Under the pieces are notes generated by a model. The model was given only the letters and a program-made list of their open reading frames with translations. It was not told the origin of the DNA and did no database searches. Below are positions 43,349 through 50,270 of a stretch of 64,000 nucleotides of DNA, in pieces (the first letter of the stretch is position 1; every line of letters begins with the position of its first letter). The position numbers and the translations under genes were made by a program. Where the stretch lies: NCBI GenBank assembly GCA_016795485.1, contig JAEUHM010000017.1, positions 79,883 through 143,882 on the forward strand, in the 5' to 3' direction. This DNA is from Verrucomicrobiaceae bacterium. GTDB lineage: Bacteria; Verrucomicrobiota; Verrucomicrobiia; Verrucomicrobiales; Verrucomicrobiaceae.

Positions 43349-44328
43349 GACATCTGCGTCTCCGGTTGATGGATTTGCAGTAGGCGCACGATGCTTTGGG
43401 GCCTGCCAGCCAGGGTCATGTAGGCCCGGCCGATATATTCTCCAAGCAAGCCAAGCATCACTAACTGAGTTCCTGAAGCCAGCGCCATCGTTGCCATCAG
43501 CGATGCCCAACCCGGCACATCAGTCTTGAGCAAGAAGTGCTCCACCAGCACTGCAATCAGCCCTAACAAGCCCGCTAACCCTAGCGCAAAGCCAAGCACA
43601 CTTGCGGCCCGCAATGGCATGACGCTAAAATTGAAAAACATGTTCATCCAGAGTCTCACCAGCCGCCGGAACGAGTAACTGCTGTGCCCCTCTCTCCTCG
43701 GTTCATGCCTTACCTCCAGCCGTTCTATGCGATTGGTCGCAGCGAGGATCAGTCCGTCGATGTAAGGATAGGGACCTGTGTATTTCTTGATTCGATCAAT
43801 CAGATCGCGGCTGTGTGCTCGGAAACTGCACAGATACAGGTCTTTTGGCTTACCCAGCATCCAAGTGGCCAGCCGATTGGTAAACCAGCTTCCGAAGTTC
43901 CGAAACCAGTGATGGTGCTTTCGCTTGTAGCTCGCGTAAACAACGTCTGAGCCAGTTTTTTCAAGATGATCCAAGAGACGCAGAGCCTCATCGACTGGAT
44001 TTTGTAAATCGTCATCGAGATTGACCACTGTCTTACCCCTTGCGTGCCTAAATCCCTCCAGCACCGCAGCGTGTTCGCCATAGTTCCGAGCCAGATCGAC
44101 AAATGTCACCGGGAACGGCATGCTTCCGATCAGCTCATGCACCTTCTCGCCCGTGCCGTCAGTGCTGCCATCGTTGATGAGCACCAGTTCGAATCCTCCC
44201 TCTACACGGATCGCCACAAATGCCTGCATCAATGCTTCAATGCCCGAACCCGTTTCATACAAAGGGATCACAAAACTCACTTGCGGCGAGTGTGTGTGAT
44301 TTCCGCTATGATGCCTAGAGTCGATCAT
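43345..44328 (-). CDS. GT2 family glycosyltransferase with two C-terminal membrane helices
   Basis: 327 residues. The catalytic domain carries VSFVIPLYETGSG, LINDGSTDGT, NYGEHAAVLEGFRHA and LDDDLQNP, the DxD-bearing motif of GT-A enzymes. Two hydrophobic helices follow near 235-260 and 275-300. This is the layout of polyprenyl-phosphate glycosyltransferases such as ArnC/GtrB/DPM-like proteins, which load a sugar onto undecaprenyl phosphate for use outside the membrane. The stop overlaps the start of the FdtA-like cupin gene by ATGA, so its sugar may be the product of that enzyme. Confidence 0.93.
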   Translation of the reverse strand: MIDSRHHSGNHTHSPQVSFVIPLYETGSGIEALMQAFVAIRVEGGFELVLINDGSTDGTGEKVHELIGSMPFPVTFVDLARNYGEHAAVLEGFRHARGKTVVNLDDDLQNPVDEALRLLDHLEKTGSDVVYASYKRKHHHWFRNFGSWFTNRLATWMLGKPKDLYLCSFRAHSRDLIDRIKKYTGPYPYIDGLILAATNRIERLEVRHEPRREGHSSYSFRRLVRLWMNMFFNFSVMPLRAASVLGFALGLAGLLGLIAVLVEHFLLKTDVPGWASLMATMALASGTQLVMLGLLGEYIGRAYMTLAGRPQSIVRLLQIHQPETQMS

Positions 44329-44386
44329 CGACTCCTTTATGGCTCAAATCGACGGCGCCCGGCAATCAAGTCATGCCAGCCGCTCA

Positions 44387-44405
44387 CGTAGCGGCAGCCG
44401 CTACG
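44387..44405. repeat. Perfect palindrome at the 3' end of ridA
   Basis: CGTAGCGG and CCGCTACG form an 8-bp stem with loop CAG, overlapping the ridA stop at 44401-44403. No T-run follows. The half AGCCGCTACGG recurs near 26489-26499, next to the foldback element, which hints at a dispersed palindromic family. Confidence 0.5.
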
Positions 44406-44799
44406 GTGCGCTTGCTTTACGGACAGCTACCGCTTCAATTTCGAACTTCAGCATGCCGGAAAGGCAGTTGGTGATGGTCGTGCGGGCAGGTCGGGGAGCT
44501 GGGAAATACTCGCGGTACAACTGATTGAAGAGCGGCAGGTCGTCCGCACTGTCCACATAGTTTCGCGTCTGCACCACGTGTGCCAAATCACTGCCTGCGG
44601 CCTCAAGGACCTTACGAAGGTTCTCAACTGACCTGCGGAACTCACCCTCAAATGTGTCCTTCACGATTTGCCCGGTGGGATCTACGGACGCCTGTCCGGA
44701 GACGAAAATAAGGTCGCCTACAACGACACAAGGGCTGAATGGAAGATGAGAGACTGGTGTATCAGCGAGCCTTGGGTAAGAAACCAGCGGGTGATTCAT
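44401..44799 (-). CDS. ridA: RidA/YjgF family protein
   Basis: 132 residues from ATG 44799 (MNHPLVSYPRL). The fold is marked by LIFVSGQASVDPTGQIV, VENLRKVLEAAGSDLAHVVQTRNYV, and ARTTITNCLSGMLKFEIEAVAV. The conserved Arg of RidA (in PARTTI) and the late Glu are present, so imine/enamine deaminase activity is plausible. RidA proteins remove reactive 2-aminoacrylate formed by PLP enzymes. It is 20 nt downstream of def in a minus-strand run. Confidence 0.9.
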   Translation of the reverse strand: MNHPLVSYPRLADTPVSHLPFSPCVVVGDLIFVSGQASVDPTGQIVKDTFEGEFRRSVENLRKVLEAAGSDLAHVVQTRNYVDSADDLPLFNQLYREYFPAPRPARTTITNCLSGMLKFEIEAVAVRKASAP

Positions 44800-44819
44800 G
44801 AGCGGTGCGTTTTGAGCCC

Positions 44820-45377
44820 TCAATCGAGATCTTCCCAGTCCTGCATGACGCGGGCGAGCTTTTTCTTGAGGCCAAGTTTAGCCGCAGCACTCATCCGATC
44901 GATGAACAGGATTCCGTTAAGGTGATCTGTCTCATGCTGAAATGCCCTAGCCAACAAACCGTCTGTTTCGATGGTGACCGTTTCTCCATCCAGCGTCTGA
45001 TAGGTCACTTTGATCTCTGCAGGCCTGCGGATTTGCCCACGTAGTCCGGGGAAACTGAGGCAGCCTTCTTCGTCGGTCTCCTTTTGCTTGCCCACTGGCT
45101 CGATCTTCGGATTCAGAAAGACCACCGGCATGTGTTTAACCATGTCGGCATCCTCACCATTGATTTTGAAATAGGTGACGCATTGAGGATTGTGAGAAAC
45201 ATCAATCACCGCGAGTTGCTCATCTTTGCCTACTTGAGGTGCGGCCAAACCGACGCCATTGGCGGCCTTCATCGTTTCCAGCATGTCTTTGGCCAACACC
45301 TTGTGGTCGGGCGTTGCAGCAGATACACTTTTGCAGCGAGCTCGCAGCACGGGCTCAGGGTAGCGGACGATCTTCAT
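44820..45377 (-). CDS. def: Peptide deformylase
   Basis: 185 residues from ATG 45377 (MKIVRYPEPVLR); two in-frame Met codons lie just upstream and cannot be excluded. All three active-site motifs are present: GVGLAAPQVG, EEGCLSFPG with the metal-binding Cys, and QHETDHLNGILF containing HExxH. The enzyme removes the formyl group from new proteins with Fe/Zn. The gene is 33 nt after the L,D-transpeptidase gene and 20 nt before ridA, not paired with fmt here. Confidence 0.96.
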   Translation of the reverse strand: MKIVRYPEPVLRARCKSVSAATPDHKVLAKDMLETMKAANGVGLAAPQVGKDEQLAVIDVSHNPQCVTYFKINGEDADMVKHMPVVFLNPKIEPVGKQKETDEEGCLSFPGLRGQIRRPAEIKVTYQTLDGETVTIETDGLLARAFQHETDHLNGILFIDRMSAAAKLGLKKKLARVMQDWEDLD

Positions 45378-45410
45378 GACCATAGCCAAGAAAGAGGGGC
45401 AGAGGTTAAA

Positions 45411-46376
45411 TCAAAATGCAGAGTTCAGGTACTCCGTCTGTCCAGAACGACTTGCCACCGGTGCATTCACCGTTGGCACTGCTGGGCGTTCCTCCGTCAC
45501 TAGCTCAGCCGGACGTGTCTCAATCGCGGGGGACTCGGCGTTCTGGCCTCTGCGGGCGGCTCGTCGCTCTGCTTTCGCCAGTCTCTCGGCAGCCTCTTCA
45601 GCTTCCTCGCGGGCTTTTTCATCGGCTTTCAGCTTCTCACGTGCGGCACGACGTGCCTCGGGTGTTTTCGCCATACGAGCATTGTGTTTGTCCCACTCTG
45701 CATTGGCCCAAGCGGTATACGTGGCGACTTCCGCCTCGTACGCATCGCGGGCCTTGGCAAGTGGCTCGGTTCCGTCATCTTTGACGATCGTGACGGGGGT
45801 GCCAATGGAAGTGTGTTTGAAAAACTGCTTGGCCATGTATTCCGGCAGGCGGATACAGCCGTGAGAAGCCGGGTAGCCTGGCCTTGGCAGTGGTCCAATG
45901 TGCATCCCCACACCATCGGGGGTCAATCTCATCCAATACGCCATGCGGGAGCCTTCAAATCGACCTCCAGCAGGAATGCTATCTCTTCCCATCTTCGCAT
46001 CTGAGTTCACCACACCGCCAGAGGCATTGTAAATGCGGCCGTATAGGTTGGACTTCTTGTCCACGGTCTTTTCAAGGATCTTGAATGAGCCAGTGGGTGA
46101 AGAAAACCCGCTGATGCCTGAAGCAACCGTCGTCCAGCCAATCTCGGTATCGCCCTTAAAGAAGCGTGCCCGTTGCTGATTGAGCCCAATCTTGATTCGC
46201 GCTGGCCCTGGTGTGTTGGCCGCAGCGTCCTCGTCCCAACTGTAGACGGGCGGCTCTTGTGGTGCCGTTAGCCGCTTGTTGCCTGTGTTGCTCGCAGTTT
46301 GCGGCCCGGCACAGGAGGCAAGAGCGCTCACTGCCACCACGGTCAACAAGGACTTCACTAGGGTGCGTTGATTCAT
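45411..46376 (-). CDS. L,D-transpeptidase lipoprotein (YkuD family)
   Basis: 321 residues. The lipoprotein signal is MNQRTLVKSLLTVVAVSALASC, with lipid-anchored Cys22. The YkuD catalytic domain spans ~60-200 and ends with MHIGPLP (His159) and SHGCIRLPEY (His172, Cys174), the active-site signature. The C-terminal ~115 residues are a long charged helix rich in Ala, Glu, Arg and Lys (EARRAAREKLKADEKAREEA), probably a coiled coil that could reach peptidoglycan. Such enzymes form 3-3 cross-links or attach lipoproteins to murein. It is the first gene of the run leading to def, ridA and the glycosyltransferase. Confidence 0.93.
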   Translation of the reverse strand: MNQRTLVKSLLTVVAVSALASCAGPQTASNTGNKRLTAPQEPPVYSWDEDAAANTPGPARIKIGLNQQRARFFKGDTEIGWTTVASGISGFSSPTGSFKILEKTVDKKSNLYGRIYNASGGVVNSDAKMGRDSIPAGGRFEGSRMAYWMRLTPDGVGMHIGPLPRPGYPASHGCIRLPEYMAKQFFKHTSIGTPVTIVKDDGTEPLAKARDAYEAEVATYTAWANAEWDKHNARMAKTPEARRAAREKLKADEKAREEAEEAAERLAKAERRAARRGQNAESPAIETRPAELVTEERPAVPTVNAPVASRSGQTEYLNSAF

Positions 46377-46513
46377 GTCGTTTTGATTACTGGAAGCGGA
46401 GTCTAGGAGGGAATCCCCATTTCACAACCCGCGAGTTTCCCTGAGCTGTGCTTCCAATTTTTGCCTGGATTTCTCATTGTCATGTCAGCTCCAGCATCAT
46501 TGTTAGCCGCGTC

Positions 46514-46732
46514 ATGCAAACTCTCTCTGTCCTCATCGGTCTAGTCTGTGCCGCGCTCATGGTTCCAGGCCTCGTGCCGCTCCTCGGTTGGCTGCAATGG
46601 GCTGTGCTGGCTGGCTGCGTGCTGGGTATCATCTTCGGCTCGTTCTGCGAGAAAAAGATCGGCCTCACCATCAACATCGCAGTCGCTATTGTGGCCATCC
46701 TGCGGCTGTTTTTGGGCGGCGGTGTAGTTTAA
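46514..46732 (+). CDS. Small hydrophobic hypothetical protein
   Basis: 72 residues from ATG 46514, almost entirely hydrophobic: one or two helices at ~5-30 and ~27-45, a short charged loop FCEKKIGL, then another helix to the C-terminus LFLGGGVV. It resembles small conserved inner-membrane proteins but no family is certain. The stop at 46732 is 12 nt before the proposed blaI -35 element, so it is probably a separate transcription unit. Confidence 0.6.
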   Translation: MQTLSVLIGLVCAALMVPGLVPLLGWLQWAVLAGCVLGIIFGSFCEKKIGLTINIAVAIVAILRLFLGGGVV

Positions 46733-46744
46733 TCAAAAAACCAC

Positions 46745-46792
46745 TTGCCAGGATTACATCTGTAAGCATACGATTACAAACGTAATCGTATG
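46745..46792 (+). promoter_or_regulatory. Promoter with two BlaI-type operators overlapping the blaI start codon
   Basis: A -35-like TTGCCA (46745-46750) and a -10-like TACGAT (46769-46774) have an 18-nt spacer. Box 1 is the palindrome TTACATCTGTAA (46754-46765), which fits the BlaI/MecI core TACANNTGTA exactly. Box 2 is a 26-nt palindrome at 46767-46792 with perfect arms CATACGATTAC and GTAATCGTATG around AAAC; its core TACAAACGTA differs from consensus at one base. The box centres are 20 bp apart. Box 2 includes the ATG at 46790, so the mRNA leader must be very short. Confidence 0.8.
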
Positions 46793-47176
46793 GCCGACAC
46801 AACTCCACGCATCTCTGAAGCAGAATGGACCGTCATGAAGGTCCTTTGGGACCTGGGCGAGGCATCGCTTGGTGACGTGGTCCGCGCTCTAGAGAATCAG
46901 TTGCACTGGAAGCCCCGCACCGTGCAAACCCTGGTACGCCGGTTGGTCGAAAAAGGTGCCGTGACGACGGAAGCCAACGGGCGTGATTTTCGCTACCGCC
47001 CAGCCATCGGCCAAAATGACTGCCAGATCGACGAAGGTCGCTCGTTTCTGAGGCGGGTGTTCGACGGACGGCTCACGCCATTTGTCGCCGCCTTGATGGA
47101 AAAAAGGGAAGTCTCCCGCGATGAACTCCAGGAGTTGAAGCAACTACTGGAGCAAGCTGAAAAGAAACTTAAGTGA
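46790..47176 (+). CDS. blaI: BlaI/MecI-family transcriptional repressor
   Basis: 128 residues. The winged-helix domain is clear: ISEAEWTVMKVLWDLGEASLGDVV, then WKPRTVQTLVRRLVEKGAV and GRDFRYRPAI, matching the recognition helix and wing of BlaI/MecI. The C-terminal ~55 residues form the helical dimerisation part (FLRRVFDGRLTPFVAALM, LQELKQLLEQAEKKLK). Known repressors bind TACA-N2-TGTA palindromes and are inactivated by proteolysis triggered by an M56 sensor. Two matching palindromes lie at its own promoter and the M56 gene starts 6 nt after its stop, so autoregulation of a longer operon is likely. It has no visible Shine-Dalgarno sequence. Confidence 0.93.
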   Translation: MADTTPRISEAEWTVMKVLWDLGEASLGDVVRALENQLHWKPRTVQTLVRRLVEKGAVTTEANGRDFRYRPAIGQNDCQIDEGRSFLRRVFDGRLTPFVAALMEKREVSRDELQELKQLLEQAEKKLK

Positions 47177-47182
47177 CCCGCC

Positions 47183-48784
47183 ATGAACGACGCTCTCACA
47201 CTCCTCGGCCGCCTTTCACTCGAAGCGAGTGCCTTAATCCTTGTCGTGCTAGCAGCCCGCCATCTCTTGGGCCCAAAACTGACCGCCGGATGGCGTGTGG
47301 CGCTCTGGGGCCTTGCAGCGCTGAAGCTTTTGCTCCCAGCCGTGCTTCCGATCGGATTCGGTGTCGGAAAAATGTCCCCGCCGCAGCATGATCAACTGAC
47401 CATTGCGCAAGGGGCCACGAGGGCAGATTTTGAGGCGGTGACCACTTCTGTTGCGGTGGTGGGAGTCGCAGACGAGCGCACTCGTTGGCATCCTTCGTCC
47501 GTTTTAGCGACTCTTTGGCTGACCGGAGCCCTTGGAGTGCTGACCATTACTTGGTTCCGTCACAGGAAGTTTTTACGCACTCTGCCCCCGCCGCAGATCC
47601 CGTCCCCAGACATCGTACGGGCCGCTCGCCAAGCCCAATTGCCTGCTCCATTTGTGCGCAACTGTCCACAAGCGGTCGTTCCATCGGTCGTTGGATTCCT
47701 GAAGCCCACATTGATTGTGCCCGCCACACCCGTGCAGCCACAAGTCATTCTGCATGAGCTATTCCATATCAAGCACCACGACCTAGCGATCAACTGGCTC
47801 TGGCTCGCCCTGCAGGCTCTGCATTGGTTCAACCCCCTCGTCTGGCTGGCCGCAGCGCGCTGCATGGAAGACCGCGAGCTCAGATGTGACGACAAAGCAC
47901 TGGCCTGCTCAAGCAATGCGGAGCGCATCGCTTACGGCCGTGAGTTGATTCGTCTTCAAGAGACCTTTCTAGCACCGCCAGCCCTTGCAGGGGTAGCAGC
48001 GTGTGTTCGCAACCACCCACCCCTGCGTCAACGCATCCTCATGATCACAAAGCCAACCACCACCAGCCGCTGGACTCATCTGGCGCTTTCCACCATCGCT
48101 CTCGCTCTCACCATTGTCTTTTTCGGCACGGCCAGTGCGCAAGAGAAAGAGCGCTCCCGTGCGGGAGAGCGGACTGACAGCGCCAACACCAATGAAGAAA
48201 TCCGCAAGCCTAGCACTGCCCGTGAAGACGGAGAAAAAGGAACGCGCATGAAAGAGGGCGAGCGCGGAGGAAAAGAGGGTGAGCGAGGCGCGAAAGAAGG
48301 CGAACGCGTGGGTGGGAAGAAAACAATGCGCGAGGGTGACCGTGAGGGCGCAAAGACTGGTCCTCGTGACGGCGGGGGCGAGAAGCGTGGGCCAAAGGAC
48401 GGCGATGCTGCCAAGCGTGGAGCCAAAGATGGTGACGGAGAGAAGCGTGGACCACGAGACGGGGAAGGCGAGAAGCGAGGCAGCCGCGATGGTGAGCGTG
48501 AAGGCGGCAGCAAGACCATGAAGAGCGAGCGGGATAGTGCGGCTGGCGGCAACTCTGGTGAGTTCCTACAAGTTGTGGTGCTCTCCGATGAAGAGGTCCA
48601 AATCGGAAAAGAAAAGGTCTCCATGAACAAGCTCCGTGCTTTCCTCGGAGAGTTTTTGCCTGAACATCGAGGTGCAAAAATTGGAGTAAAAGCCGCTGAT
48701 GATGTGCCTTTCAAAACAGTCGCCAATGTGATTGACGCACTGCGGGACAATGGGGCGAAGAATGCCTCCATCCAGGCCGAGTAA
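47183..48784 (+). CDS. BlaR1-like M56 metallopeptidase fused to an ExbD/TolR-like domain
   Basis: 533 residues. The M56 part (1-~320) has hydrophobic helices near 12-28, 38-58, 105-124 and 301-318. The zinc motif is HELFHIKHHD (191-200), with downstream Glu residues in MEDRELRCDDKAL as the third-ligand candidate. Residues ~320-450 are a highly charged linker of near-repeats (GEKRGPKDGD, GEKRGPRDGE, GEKRGSRDGE). The C-terminal ~78 residues (VVVLSDEEVQIGKEKVSMNK then FKTVANVIDALRDNGAKNASI) look like the periplasmic domain of ExbD/TolR rather than a penicillin-binding sensor. Known M56 sensors cleave or trigger cleavage of BlaI. It is 6 nt after blaI. Confidence 0.88.
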   Translation: MNDALTLLGRLSLEASALILVVLAARHLLGPKLTAGWRVALWGLAALKLLLPAVLPIGFGVGKMSPPQHDQLTIAQGATRADFEAVTTSVAVVGVADERTRWHPSSVLATLWLTGALGVLTITWFRHRKFLRTLPPPQIPSPDIVRAARQAQLPAPFVRNCPQAVVPSVVGFLKPTLIVPATPVQPQVILHELFHIKHHDLAINWLWLALQALHWFNPLVWLAAARCMEDRELRCDDKALACSSNAERIAYGRELIRLQETFLAPPALAGVAACVRNHPPLRQRILMITKPTTTSRWTHLALSTIALALTIVFFGTASAQEKERSRAGERTDSANTNEEIRKPSTAREDGEKGTRMKEGERGGKEGERGAKEGERVGGKKTMREGDREGAKTGPRDGGGEKRGPKDGDAAKRGAKDGDGEKRGPRDGEGEKRGSRDGEREGGSKTMKSERDSAAGGNSGEFLQVVVLSDEEVQIGKEKVSMNKLRAFLGEFLPEHRGAKIGVKAADDVPFKTVANVIDALRDNGAKNASIQAE

Positions 48785-48806
48785 CATTACAAACCAGGAT
48801 TGCTGC

Positions 48807-50258
48807 ATGAAACGATGCCTTCCAGTTCGCAGGCTGTGGTTCCTCCTACATGCAGCAGTCCTCATTCATCAGATACCGCTTCTCGGAGCCAGCCCCCAGG
48901 AGGTCGCTAAGGCCATTTCCAAAGCCGTAGCATTCTACCATACCAAAGCCAGCATTCACGGCGGCTATGTGTATCGCTACAGTGCTGACTTTACCCTACG
49001 TGAAGCCGAAGGCATTCCTGGTCCTGACACCATCTGGATCCAGCCTCCTGGAACGCCAGCCGTCGGAGATGCCATGCTAGAGGCTTTTCGGGTTACGAAA
49101 GACAAAAACTGTCTTGCTGCCGCCATGGACGCCGCAGAAGCGGTGGCTCGCACCCAGCACGTATCCGGAGGTTGGGACTATTCGGGTATCCCGACAGATC
49201 AAAAGCCCAAAATCATCACTGGCGAGGCTGGATGGCATGTTTGGAAGAAAAGCAAAAACAAGTCCACCCTGGATGATGACGTTACTCAGAGCGCCATCAG
49301 GCTGTTATTGAAAACTAAGCATGAGTCGGCGGTTCTGGCCTTGCAAACATTGATGGCGATTCAATACCCCAACGGCGCATGGTCTGCATCGTTTGACTCC
49401 GTGCCCAACTCACCGCCGAGTTCCGATCTCTATCCGATCAAAAAGGCATCGTATCCTTCAGACTGGCCTCGCAAGTGGCCCAAGGACTTCACAGGCTGTT
49501 ACGTACTCAACGACAACCTCCACGCCCGCGCCATGGATACACTTCTGCTGGCATGGAAACTCACCGGCAGCCAAGCGGCAAAACAAGCAGCCCTTCGTGC
49601 TGGCGACTTTTTGTTGTTAGCGCAAATGCCTGATCCACAGCCTGCATGGGCTCAACAGTACGATGCAGACATGCACCCATGCTGGAGTAGAGCTTTTGAG
49701 CCCACATCCATATGCGGCAGAGAGTCTCAAGCCGTCATGTGGGCACTTATTCGCCTCACGGAAGCGACTGGCGAGAAGAAGTACCTCGAACCTCTCCCCC
49801 GAGCCATCGCCTATCTGAGCAAGTCCAAGCTGACCAATGGAAAGATCGCACGCTTCTATGAACTCCAGTCCAACAAACCCTTGTATTTTGAGCGTGACAA
49901 AGGCGGCAAGGGCTTCGAGCTAACCTATGATGGCTCAAATGCTTCCTCCAACTATGGCTGGGAGTGGAACAGTGAACTGGATGCGATCCAAGCAGCACAT
50001 GACGCCCTCCAGCGCGGCAGCAAACCGGTTTATCCCAAAGCCGAGCACGAAAAGTGGACGCTACCGCCTACAGATGCTGAAGTTGACTCCATCCTCGCGG
50101 CCCAGAATGCCGAAGGCGCATGGATTGAAACAGACAGTGACCGTGGCACGATGCGCAATGCAGAGGGCAAGAAGGTGCAACCCACAGGCGGAGTGATTCA
50201 CAGTGACACGTTTGTGCAAAATGTCCGCGCACTCTCAGCCTGGCTGAGCGTCCGTTAG
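48807..50258 (+). CDS. Secreted pectate lyase (PL10-like)
   Basis: 483 residues from ATG 48807; the longer ORF start lies inside the M56 gene. The signal peptide is MKRCLPVRRLWFLLHAAVLI. The protein has the helical-toroid features of PelA-type pectate lyases: HGGYVYRYSADF, TPAVGDAMLEAF, TQHVSGGWDYSG, LDDDVTQSAI, YPNGAWSASFD, YVLNDNLHARAMD and RESQAVMWALIRLTEATG. Such enzymes cleave polygalacturonate by beta-elimination with Ca2+. The family name is likely but the PL10 assignment rests on motif memory. It is 22 nt after the M56 gene and 12 nt before the DUF1549 gene, so it appears to be in the BlaI-controlled operon. Confidence 0.82.
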   Translation: MKRCLPVRRLWFLLHAAVLIHQIPLLGASPQEVAKAISKAVAFYHTKASIHGGYVYRYSADFTLREAEGIPGPDTIWIQPPGTPAVGDAMLEAFRVTKDKNCLAAAMDAAEAVARTQHVSGGWDYSGIPTDQKPKIITGEAGWHVWKKSKNKSTLDDDVTQSAIRLLLKTKHESAVLALQTLMAIQYPNGAWSASFDSVPNSPPSSDLYPIKKASYPSDWPRKWPKDFTGCYVLNDNLHARAMDTLLLAWKLTGSQAAKQAALRAGDFLLLAQMPDPQPAWAQQYDADMHPCWSRAFEPTSICGRESQAVMWALIRLTEATGEKKYLEPLPRAIAYLSKSKLTNGKIARFYELQSNKPLYFERDKGGKGFELTYDGSNASSNYGWEWNSELDAIQAAHDALQRGSKPVYPKAEHEKWTLPPTDAEVDSILAAQNAEGAWIETDSDRGTMRNAEGKKVQPTGGVIHSDTFVQNVRALSAWLSVR

Positions 50259-50270
50259 ACCCTTCCAACT

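Noticed and set aside
48076..48771. 231-residue minus-strand Ser/Pro/Arg-rich frame
   Set aside because: A mirror of the repetitive charged linker in the M56 gene; composition artefact.
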